Source of the DNA: JAVBPB01 sp031549965
GTDB taxonomy: Bacteria; Bacillota; Clostridia; Lachnospirales; Lachnospiraceae
DNA length: 56,497 nucleotides
Assembly: GCA_031549965.1 (NCBI GenBank)
Contig: JAVBPB010000120.1
Location: 1-56,497 of the forward strand
Reading direction: 5' to 3'
Positions 42,253 through 50,168 of this stretch are shown here, piece by piece. The translations under genes were made by a program, and so were the position numbers. The notes below the pieces were generated by a model. It did not search any database and had not been told where the DNA came from. It saw nothing but the letters and a program-made list of their open reading frames with translations. Position 1 is the first letter of the stretch. The number at the start of each line of letters is the position of its first letter.

Positions 42253-43245
42253 TTAATGATGAAATGTCATATTTAATGATTCTGAAAGGGTAAAACTCAT
42301 TCTTTTAATTGTATCGTCTACATCCTTTGGAGTTACAAACATATTTCCAAGCCGTGAGCTTGTAAGCTCTTTAACTAATTGATATTTTTCTTCTTCACTG
42401 AAACTATTTATTACATTGGAAATAGATTGGGTTTTGCATTCTTTTGATTCTTCTGCATCACTATTTTGAGATTGATTGCCCATTTGGCTTATTGCATCTA
42501 ATATCGAATCCATTGTATCATATGCAATTGTAGCTGCATCAACTACTGTCGGAACTCCTATTGCAATTACAGGAACACCTAAGCTTTCTTGATTTATTGC
42601 AATTCTATGATTTCCAACCCCAGAACCTGGACTTATTCCTGTATTACTAATTTGAATTGTAGTATTTAAACGAAGAGTGCTTCTTGCAGCCAGTGCATCA
42701 AGTACAATTACTAAATCAGGATTAATTTCTTTTACTATTCCCTTTATTATTTCTCCGCTTTCCATTCCAGTTTGTGCCATAACTCCGGGAGCAATTGCAC
42801 TTACATTTCCTATATTTTTAACAATACTAGAATCCCTTCCATATTCCTTTATTAAATGCCTTGATACAAAAAGGTTGTCCACTGCTAAAGGCCCAAGAGC
42901 ATCGGGGGTAACACTTCTGTTACCAAGTCCTAATATTAAGACTTCTTTATCTCCTATTCCTTTATTTAATTCCATTAGACACTTTGATATTTCCTGAGCA
43001 ATCTCTCTATGAACATTATCATCCATTTCCTTTAACCTAGGAGCTTCTATGGTAATATAGGTTCCCTTTGGTTTTTGCATTGCTTCTACACCTTGTTTTG
43101 TCTTAATTATAACTTTAGTTATTTTAATTTCTTTTTCCTTGTTATATTCTTCTTCAACTACCACTCCTTTTATTTCTACATTATCTTCTTCAAAGCTTTC
43201 TCTGATTTCAATTGCCAAGTCAGTTCTTATATTATTTAGCGACAT
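42253..43245 (-). CDS. gpr: Germination protease GPR
   Basis: A 330-residue aspartic-type endopeptidase. Markers are the propeptide region DLAIEIRESFEED, VLILGLGNRSVTPDALGPLAVDNL (one catalytic Asp), PDLVIVLDALAARS (second Asp), SNTGISPGSGVGNHR and VPVIAIGVPTVVDAATI. GPR degrades small acid-soluble spore proteins after germination and is made as a zymogen in the forespore under SigG. It is divergent from rpsT and upstream of spoIIP, the classic arrangement. GGAGAG precedes the ATG. Confidence 0.95.
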   Translation of the reverse strand: MSLNNIRTDLAIEIRESFEEDNVEIKGVVVEEEYNKEKEIKITKVIIKTKQGVEAMQKPKGTYITIEAPRLKEMDDNVHREIAQEISKCLMELNKGIGDKEVLILGLGNRSVTPDALGPLAVDNLFVSRHLIKEYGRDSSIVKNIGNVSAIAPGVMAQTGMESGEIIKGIVKEINPDLVIVLDALAARSTLRLNTTIQISNTGISPGSGVGNHRIAINQESLGVPVIAIGVPTVVDAATIAYDTMDSILDAISQMGNQSQNSDAEESKECKTQSISNVINSFSEEEKYQLVKELTSSRLGNMFVTPKDVDDTIKRMSFTLSESLNMTFHH

Positions 43246-43422
43246 AGTACTCTCCTTTAGTTTTATTACAATTTATCCATATGTTTGGAATTAATTATTT
43301 AATATTATTTGGTTTAATGCAAAATATATTTCTGGTTCTAGGATGTACAAATGGTTTTGTTTTGTAAATATTTGTGACTTCCTTATAAAAGTTATTTTTA
43401 GCAATTTTTTTTAAATTATGTA

Positions 43423-43451
43423 TTGACAATTTGCTTTGTTTTTACTATTAT
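43423..43451 (+). promoter_or_regulatory. Strong sigma-A-type promoter of rpsT
   Basis: TTGACA (43423-43428), 17 nt, TATTAT (43446-43451); an overlapping TATAAT lies at 43451-43456. It drives the ribosomal protein S20 gene, whose leader is about 80 nt. Confidence 0.75.
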
Positions 43452-43539
43452 ATAATAGTATGTTTACATTAGAACGTCCGTGTCCGGATTTAATGAAACA
43501 ATAATCAAAAAAAATTTTTATTATTTGGAGGTGTACGGA

Positions 43540-43803
43540 TTGGCTAACATTAAATCAGCTCAAAAAAGAATTAAAGTCAATGAAACTAAAGCTTTAAGAA
43601 ACAAGATGATTAAATCAAAGGTTAAAACAATTATTAAGAAGGTTAACGTTGCTATCGCGGCTAACGACGCTAATCTTGCTAAACAAAATTTAACTACTGC
43701 TATCGCTGAAATTAATAAAGCAGCATCAAAAGGAATCTTCCATAAGAATGCAGCTGCAAGAAAAGTTTCTCGTTTAACTAAAGCAGTTAACAAAATTGCA
43801 TAA
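43540..43803 (+). CDS. rpsT: 30S ribosomal protein S20
   Basis: An 87-residue, Lys/Ala-rich helical protein that binds 16S rRNA early in small-subunit assembly. The N-terminus (M)ANIKSAQKRIKVNETKALRNKMIKSKVKT and the C-terminal HKNAAARKVSRLTKAVN are diagnostic. The start is TTG at 43540, 8 nt after GGAGG; a longer frame opening at 43480 is ruled out by the conserved N-terminus. A TTG start is common for S20 genes and fits translational autoregulation. A strong promoter lies upstream and a terminator downstream. Confidence 0.95.
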   Translation: MANIKSAQKRIKVNETKALRNKMIKSKVKTIIKKVNVAIAANDANLAKQNLTTAIAEINKAASKGIFHKNAAARKVSRLTKAVNKIA

Positions 43804-43821
43804 TAATTGATACATCATTAT

Positions 43822-43850
43822 AAGGCTGTCCATTCGGACAGCCTATTTTG
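43822..43850. terminator. Intrinsic terminator between rpsT and holA
   Basis: AGGCTGTCC at 43823-43831 and GGACAGCCT at 43836-43844 with an ATTC loop, then ATTTTGATTTT. It ends rpsT and may also stop the convergent holA transcript. Confidence 0.85.
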
Positions 43851-43893
43851 ATTTTAGTTTTTAGCCAGTTTACCAAACTGTGAATTGTAATAT

Positions 43894-44868
43894 TTAATTG
43901 CTAAATTCAATTATAATAAGTTCTACTCCTAGTACATCATTACATCTTCCTGTTTTTATTTCTTCTTCTGTTTGAACGCATCTTTCTACAGCATTCCTTA
44001 GGTATTCCTCTTTAAAGTTATTAGACTGACTTATATATTTATTTATAATAAATGGCTGGTATCCTAGTTTCTGTCCGATAATTTGATTATTATATCCAAG
44101 GCGTTTTAGATCTTTTACCTGATAAAGTATATTAAATTGTCTTGATATAAGAAAAAGAATTCTCATGGCAGGTTCTTTTAAGGTTAATAGATCATAGTAT
44201 AAGCTAAGTGCCTTTTTTTGATTTTTTTCTGCTATGGAAGTAATCATATCAAATATTTTATTCGAAGTTTGTATTGAGCATATGGTTTCTATGTCTTCTA
44301 ATTGAATGATTTCTTTATCCATGGTATAGCAAATTAATTTTTCTAGTTCCTGTTTTATATTATCCATGCTTGTACCTGTTTTAGAAAGAAATTGATCTAG
44401 GCTTTCTTTTGTTATGCTTTTGTTTTCTTTTTTTAAAATACCTAGTATCCATTTTGTAAGGCTTAACTCATCTTGAGAGTTCATTTCTGATATTGTACCC
44501 ATTTTTTTTATTTCTTTAAATAATTTACTTCTCTTATCTATTTCCTTTTCTATGAAAATAATGTGGGTGGTTGGAGGTATTTTTTGTATATATTCCGATA
44601 GTTCATTTTGTTTTTTAAAAAGCTCGCTGTTTTCTATTATGATTAGTCTTTTATCATTAAAAAATGGAAGGGTTTCTGCGGCTTCTATTATTTTGTTTAC
44701 TTGGATGGATTTTCCTTCGAAATAGTTGTAGTTCATTTCGTCGCTGTTGTTTAGAATGGCTGTTTTTAATCGGTTTTTGTATTGTTGGATTAAATAGGAT
44801 TCTTCACCGTATATAAGATATGTTGGTTTGAAATTGTTTTGTTTTATGTGTTCGTTTAGGTTTTGCAT
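43894..44868 (-). CDS. holA: DNA polymerase III subunit delta
   Basis: A 324-residue clamp-loader subunit that opens the sliding clamp during replication. Features are YLIYGEESYLIQQYKNRLK at the N-terminus, TLPFFNDKRLIIIENSELF near residue 62, HIIFIEKEIDKRSKLFKEIKKMG, the LGYQPFIINKYISQSNNF motif near 265 and the C-terminal EEEIKTGRCNDVLGVELIIIEF. Start ATG with GGAG nearby. It is convergent with rpsT, as in most Firmicutes, but is separated from comEC by two surface-protein genes and element C. Confidence 0.93.
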   Translation of the reverse strand: MQNLNEHIKQNNFKPTYLIYGEESYLIQQYKNRLKTAILNNSDEMNYNYFEGKSIQVNKIIEAAETLPFFNDKRLIIIENSELFKKQNELSEYIQKIPPTTHIIFIEKEIDKRSKLFKEIKKMGTISEMNSQDELSLTKWILGILKKENKSITKESLDQFLSKTGTSMDNIKQELEKLICYTMDKEIIQLEDIETICSIQTSNKIFDMITSIAEKNQKKALSLYYDLLTLKEPAMRILFLISRQFNILYQVKDLKRLGYNNQIIGQKLGYQPFIINKYISQSNNFKEEYLRNAVERCVQTEEEIKTGRCNDVLGVELIIIEFSN

Positions 44869-44940
44869 GGGGGCTCCTCTGTAAATTCATATTTTGGGGG
44901 AAAGTTATTTGTTTTAGTGGTCGTTTGTCTTTTGGGGTTT

Positions 44941-45000
44941 TCAAACTTGACGCTTTGAGTTTTAGTCTTTTCAAACTTGACGCTTTGCCTTTTAGTCTTT
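44941..45000 (-). repeat. Tandem 30-bp duplication beside element C
   Basis: Two adjacent 30-nt units, each running TCAAACTTGACGCTTTG then TTTTAGTCTTT, at 44941-44970 and 44971-45000. The second unit is the outer flank of element C, so its edge was duplicated once outward. Confidence 0.75.
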
Positions 45001-45162
45001 CTGCTCCCCAAGATGAGAATCATTAAACTGTGAAAAGTCAGAAGCACCAAACATTCCAATGAGCCTATGAAAAAACCATAGTCTCATTTCCATGGTGCTT
45101 AATGCCTTTTCACAGTTTAATGATTCTCATCTTGAGGAGATTTAAATTTTGAGGCAAAGCTG
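44979..45162 (-). repeat. Cruciform element C (complete copy)
   Basis: Read on the minus strand, it begins CAGCTTTGCCTC, AATTTAAATCTCC and ends GGGGAGCAGAAAGACTAAAA, GGCAAAGCGTC. The long stem is 29 perfect base pairs (45009-45037 with 45106-45134), the second stem 8 pairs (45042-45049 with 45093-45100), then AATGAG with CTCATT and CTATG with CATAG. The joiners CATGGAAATGAGACTATGG and GGCTCATTGGAATGTTTGG equal those of element A. The two stems share no sequence with element A, although both are perfect. The apical part is a simple hairpin with a 7-nt loop. Confidence 0.87.
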
Positions 45163-45278
45163 GGATTCAAAAATTCTTATATGATTTTTACTTTTGTAAT
45201 TAAAGTAATATTTGTATTATTATGGTTATATATTAAAATATTATTAAGACGTATGATATTGTTTATAGAAAGAATTTA

Positions 45279-48200
45279 TTAATGTGTTCCGCCAATTGAA
45301 TAGTCATCATTTATAGATTTTCCGGCATAGTACATGACAAAATCTCCATCTATAAAATTAAATTGTGTTCCTTCATTGTCGGTTTTATTGTATTGATATC
45401 CTTCCATCTTCCACATATTACAGTATCCGTTTTCTGCATTTTCGCCATTTATATAACTTAAATGTCTTACTCCATTTTTTATGCTTTCTATATCAAAATT
45501 TATGATTATATAACCTTTTTTTAACCAAAAATTTTCTTTGAAGTTTAGAGGTTTTGCAGATGCATAACCTTTTAAATCAAATCCTTTTTTTACTACATGT
45601 ATTTCTCCTGGTATATAGTATTCTCCATACCATTTTTGGATGGAAGAAACCCTTTTGTTTTGTGCCACACTTGATGGAATATTATTGTATACTGTATTTA
45701 GTGCATGTATATTTGTTTTAGTGCCTATATATGTTTTTAAACCAGAGGGTATTTTTATATTGGTATATGTGGATATGCTAAATATGTCACCTTTTACATT
45801 TTTTATATTAGTGCTTGTTATTACAGCTTTATTGTTTAGTTCTTCACTTGGAACACTCAAATATATGTCACCAAGCCTTAACTTCTTTACATTTGTTTTA
45901 TCTTTGTCACTTCCCATCTTTACCAATAGCTGTTTTTTCCCTCCAAAGGTTTCACTATAATAAATATCAACTTCCTGTCTGTTTTTACCATTTTCGTCTA
46001 CGTAATAAAATTTAGGTTTAATATTTATATAGTCATTGTTTCCGGTTAGATTTCCCATTGTTTTTAAAGAGAATCTTATAGCATATCCAGTTTTTAATAC
46101 CCCTTGGTTTTTTAGGGTTGGATGAGAGCCATTTACTAAGGTCAATGTGTACTTTGGGTTTATTGATTGGCTTATTCCATTATGGTTTTTTGTTCCTACT
46201 TGATAGCTAAATCCTGTGTGTGTCATGCTTTTTTCTTTTCTGAAAACATTCTCCCATATTGGGTAATCTGTTAAATCATAGATGTTTAAGCCAAATATTC
46301 TGCCTGATACCTCTACACTTACGCTATCTGTTGCAACGTAGTTTGGTATATTAGAATTCATAATAGATTCTGTTTTATTTAGTCCACCATTTGCACTTGC
46401 ATTTATGCTTGTTGATTTAAAGTGAACTGTATACTTTCCCTCGTCTACCCATACTGGAAGATAGAAAGAGTCACTTCCACTTCCTGTTATTGATGTCCAG
46501 GTATTTTCTGGAATAAATTCACTTCCTCTATATACATCAAAAGGAAACATTACCTCTCTACGTGCTATGTATTTAGAATAGTCATTGTATTGATATCCTG
46601 GAATGTTTCGGTGTGAACCGGTTGTTGGAAAGGATATTTTAAAGCTCGTATCTAATACTAAACTTGCAATTAATTTATCAGGCGATACCATTTGATTATA
46701 TGCCTTTTTTGTTTCAATTGCAGTGTCACAAACTACTGGTGTGTGTACTATTACATCATCAAGTTCATGTACCGGATAGGATATGGTTGGCCCATGTGTA
46801 CTGTTTACAGTTGCTAAACTTTTGTATATTACTGTTCCCTCAGTATTATAGACACCATTTGCTTTTGAGTATGGAATTGTTAAATTATTTTTATATAATA
46901 TATCTTCTCCTATTTCATCGGCAGAGCTTTCATACTCTGCCGGTATAATTCCCTCTTTTTCTACCAACGTATCAGAAAGTATTGTTTGACCATTAATTAC
47001 AAGTTTATCATTTTTAACTTTTGGCTTTCCTACATGTGCATATGTAATATAGTTTTGTAACTCTTCATTAGGTATGTCTGGTTTACCATTAGTTCCTCCA
47101 GATATTGATGCAGATGGTAAAACAATTGTAGAGCTGTAATAAGGGTCTGTTATATGTACACTATCTGTTGCATTATGAGCATAGTCTATGGTTGGCTTTC
47201 TAAAATAAGCATTTATTGTTGTACTTCCTCCTGGTAGAGCATCATTTTTAATGTTTGCACTATCTAAAGCATAACATTCAAGATTATCAATTAACCAATA
47301 GGCATAATACCTTTTAATTTTTACATCTTGTTTCTTTTGAACTTTATCAGAGTGATGCACAGCATCATATAATCTGGTTTCTTCATTCCATACGTAGTCT
47401 GTCCAAGATAAGTTATAATCTTTTATAACAGTTACAGGGTATTCTTTGCTTTTAACTACTTTTTTTAATCTAAAACCTACCAGATAATCAGTCGTAAATG
47501 CATTTACATAAAGATTTTCAGAAGATGGAATACCGTCGCTAACATCAAATTCTTCGTCCCCTCTGTTATCAGCTGCTATAATTCCTGTGGCATAAGGTTC
47601 TTCAAAATCATAAATATATTCATCCTCCACCGGTTTACTGTCATTATTGGGGTCAGGGGATTCTATAGTAGTACCTAGTTCAATTGGCGGTTTTGGCTTT
47701 ACTCGCATCTTAGCAATAATTTTTAATCCACCAACAAGTATTTCATCATTTCTAGTTTTAACCTGGTTAATATCGGCTCCTTGTACTAAGCTTTTATCAT
47801 CAATTTTCTTTTTAGTATCAAAAAGATTAACAGCATAACTTCGGTAAAGTTCATAATTTCCATGTGTGGGTTTTAACGTAGTTGTTATCTCATCTCCTGA
47901 TTTTCCAGAACGTTCAGGTGTAGTAATGTCTAAAACCTTACCACTTGAATCTTGATATTCTACAACTACTGGATAATTAGCACTCTCATACTCAACCTTA
48001 ATATTAAAGCGATCCCAAAAGTCTCCTGGTTTAGCCCATGATCTAGCCTGGCTAATTGCATTAAAAGTCATGTATTCACCTTTTTGCTCTACACCATTTT
48101 CTTTTACTTTAAATATGCCATTTAGATAAATAGGTATCCCATTTTTAATTTTGATACCAAATTTATCAAATAATAGCTTATCAACAGATTTTCCTGGAAT

Positions 48201-48557
48201 TTTAAAAGTTACATATGTCGTATCTCCTTGTCTAACTTCATTTTTGATAGAACCACTATTATTTAAATATAACGTTACAAACTGCTTATCCTTTATGGGA
48301 TCTCCATCTTTACGCTCGTCTAAACGAATATTAAATCCAATAGTAGTCCAAGTAGTTTTTGAATCAGCAGTTTTATCTGTTGTTTCAAAAACCAGATAAA
48401 CGTTACCTTGAGCATCCGTTACATATTTTACTAATGCAGGTTGCTCTTTATCTTCAGCATTAACATTTAAAAATGGTAGTAAAGCTATTATAAAAAAAAA
48501 TACTACTACACCAATAAATTTTATATTATTTATAACTATCACTCTCCTAATCTTCAT
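45279..48557 (-). CDS. Large secreted surface protein, DUF5704-like
   Basis: A 1092-residue exported protein with a signal peptide (NIKFIGVVVFFFIIALLPFLNVNA-E). A cohesin-like N-terminal beta domain follows (about residues 25-165; LVKYVTDAQGNVYLVFETTD, FVTLYLNNSG, RQGDTTYVTFKIPG), then MucBP-like beta repeats (YPVVVEYQDSSGKVLD; YPVTVIKDYNLSW) and a long all-beta C-terminal half with EGKYTVHFKSTSINA. From memory this matches clostridial DUF5704 proteins, whose function is unknown; an adhesin role is an inference. No LPXTG or SLH anchor is visible in it. The ATG at 48557 overlaps the upstream SLH-type gene by 11 nt; a GTG at 48542 is the alternative. Confidence 0.65.
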   Translation of the reverse strand: MKIRRVIVINNIKFIGVVVFFFIIALLPFLNVNAEDKEQPALVKYVTDAQGNVYLVFETTDKTADSKTTWTTIGFNIRLDERKDGDPIKDKQFVTLYLNNSGSIKNEVRQGDTTYVTFKIPGKSVDKLLFDKFGIKIKNGIPIYLNGIFKVKENGVEQKGEYMTFNAISQARSWAKPGDFWDRFNIKVEYESANYPVVVEYQDSSGKVLDITTPERSGKSGDEITTTLKPTHGNYELYRSYAVNLFDTKKKIDDKSLVQGADINQVKTRNDEILVGGLKIIAKMRVKPKPPIELGTTIESPDPNNDSKPVEDEYIYDFEEPYATGIIAADNRGDEEFDVSDGIPSSENLYVNAFTTDYLVGFRLKKVVKSKEYPVTVIKDYNLSWTDYVWNEETRLYDAVHHSDKVQKKQDVKIKRYYAYWLIDNLECYALDSANIKNDALPGGSTTINAYFRKPTIDYAHNATDSVHITDPYYSSTIVLPSASISGGTNGKPDIPNEELQNYITYAHVGKPKVKNDKLVINGQTILSDTLVEKEGIIPAEYESSADEIGEDILYKNNLTIPYSKANGVYNTEGTVIYKSLATVNSTHGPTISYPVHELDDVIVHTPVVCDTAIETKKAYNQMVSPDKLIASLVLDTSFKISFPTTGSHRNIPGYQYNDYSKYIARREVMFPFDVYRGSEFIPENTWTSITGSGSDSFYLPVWVDEGKYTVHFKSTSINASANGGLNKTESIMNSNIPNYVATDSVSVEVSGRIFGLNIYDLTDYPIWENVFRKEKSMTHTGFSYQVGTKNHNGISQSINPKYTLTLVNGSHPTLKNQGVLKTGYAIRFSLKTMGNLTGNNDYINIKPKFYYVDENGKNRQEVDIYYSETFGGKKQLLVKMGSDKDKTNVKKLRLGDIYLSVPSEELNNKAVITSTNIKNVKGDIFSISTYTNIKIPSGLKTYIGTKTNIHALNTVYNNIPSSVAQNKRVSSIQKWYGEYYIPGEIHVVKKGFDLKGYASAKPLNFKENFWLKKGYIIINFDIESIKNGVRHLSYINGENAENGYCNMWKMEGYQYNKTDNEGTQFNFIDGDFVMYYAGKSINDDYSIGGTH

Positions 48558-49752
48558 AAAGACCATCATTAGTAACACTAAAATCTCTACCATCACTCAA
48601 ACCATTAGAAGTTCCTATTTGAATATCACAAACTAGTTCTCTCCAGACACCTTTTCTTAAGTTTGGAAGATAAACATTTCCACCATATATAATATCTTCC
48701 TCATCAACATTTAAATTAGTTGCTGAAACTACCATAAACTTAATTCTACATCTTACATAATACCCTGTAGCAAAGTATAAAGTAGATGGTTCAACAACAG
48801 CAGAACCCTTAATAATAACCTTATTCTTTTTCATTGTTTTTACATAATTCTCTATATGTTTTGTATACTTTAAATCATAATCATTATCATTAAACATATA
48901 ATATGTTCCTCTTAATGTATTAATCCAATTAGCATCAACAGTTCTATAGTCTACGTTAAGCCTTGTATTTAGATTAGTTTCAACTTTCTTCATCCAACTA
49001 TCTAAATATGCTTTAAGAACCCATTCATCAAAAAACTGGTTAAATTTGGATGGAGGTGCATAATCAACTAATTCAATTGGTTCATAATAATATTTAGTTT
49101 TTTGATATAAAAACTTCTTCTCATAAAATGAATTAGGAAAACTCTCAAGTATATATTCATATTTCTTATAGTTTTTAGGCAAGTTAGTAGTTCTTATAAG
49201 TTGCCCATCAAAACTCAACTTAAACCTTTTAGATGTATCAGTGATTCTACTTACAGTTAATTTAGCATCTTTAAGAGTAAGATAATCTATCCCTTTAAAT
49301 GCTCTATTTTGCTTATATAATCCATTAGAAAATCCCTCCATAAGCCCCCTTACAAAACATTTCCTAATTGCCCCTATATTGTCCTTTTGTACTTTTCCAA
49401 GGTCAGAAAGCCTTTTTTTATCCCTAACCTGAGCATATAAATCTTGATCATAATCTTTTCCATAAAGCAACTCATAAGTTCTTGTCACCAAGACGGCAGC
49501 ATCTTCTCTTTTAATGTACTTACTATAACTTAAAAACTGTCCATCAATAACAATACCTGAATCAATTGCAGTTTTTATATAAGGTGATTTTTGAGTGCTA
49601 TCTACCTTTAACTTAGCTGACTTAACAAGCATTTCAACAAATGTATTTATTGTTACTTTTTCTTCATTTGAAGCGGCTAAAACCTGCATATCTCCTGTGA
49701 CTAAAATAAAAACTAATAAAAAAATAATTCCCCTTTTAAATAAATTCTTCAT
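48547..49752 (-). CDS. Secreted protein with degenerate SLH-type domains
   Basis: A 401-residue exported protein. After the signal peptide (FKRGIIFLLVFILVTGDMQVLA-A) the first 150 residues look like two or three diverged S-layer-homology units: TFVEMLVKSAKLK, YIKTAIDSGIVIDG, KYIKREDAAVLVTRTYELL, and AIRKCFVRGLMEGFSNGLYKQNRAFKG with LTLKDAKLTVSRI. The second half (about 165-401) is unrecognised and carries Tyr/Asn-rich beta segments. Its end overlaps the DUF5704-like gene, so the two are translationally coupled. A plausible arrangement is that this protein holds the large partner to wall polymers. Function unknown. Confidence 0.65.
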   Translation of the reverse strand: MKNLFKRGIIFLLVFILVTGDMQVLAASNEEKVTINTFVEMLVKSAKLKVDSTQKSPYIKTAIDSGIVIDGQFLSYSKYIKREDAAVLVTRTYELLYGKDYDQDLYAQVRDKKRLSDLGKVQKDNIGAIRKCFVRGLMEGFSNGLYKQNRAFKGIDYLTLKDAKLTVSRITDTSKRFKLSFDGQLIRTTNLPKNYKKYEYILESFPNSFYEKKFLYQKTKYYYEPIELVDYAPPSKFNQFFDEWVLKAYLDSWMKKVETNLNTRLNVDYRTVDANWINTLRGTYYMFNDNDYDLKYTKHIENYVKTMKKNKVIIKGSAVVEPSTLYFATGYYVRCRIKFMVVSATNLNVDEEDIIYGGNVYLPNLRKGVWRELVCDIQIGTSNGLSDGRDFSVTNDGLYED

Positions 49753-50168
49753 AACCCTCCGTTACTTAAAACCTATAAAAAGCTACTAAATAAAACTTTA
49801 ATGTTGCCTTCCTTATTTGGTAAGTTTACTTTTACATTTTCTCTTTCACTTAATTATTCCAGAATAAACTATAGAAAACATAATGGTATTTTTAAAAGCT
49901 CTTTTTCACTTTTTATAATATTAATTGTTTTATAGTAACTTCCTCCCTTCTTAATTTTAATTTTTTATTTGAATAGAATTTTAATTCTAAACATATTTTT
50001 ATAATAATTATTATTCTGCATAAATTATTAATTCATAATCGTAAAAGCACTACTTCAAGTATTTTGAACTTAATGTTTAAGTTTTCCCAAAAGAATTTTC
50101 TAAAACATCTTTAATGCATTACAACCTATTCGCTCAAGCTTTAATAAGTAATAATTATAATATAGCAA
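49753..50168. other. Gene-free stretch between comEC and the SLH-type gene
   Basis: 416 nt of AT-rich DNA. It contains a small palindrome TAGAATT-TT-AATTCTA near 49974-49989 and no recognisable aptamer, terminator or coding remnant. It should hold the promoter of the surface-protein pair. Confidence 0.4.

Noticed and set aside
44856..45059. 67-residue gene upstream of holA
   Set aside because: It overlaps the holA start and runs through the tandem flank duplication and the arm of element C; no ribosome-binding site.
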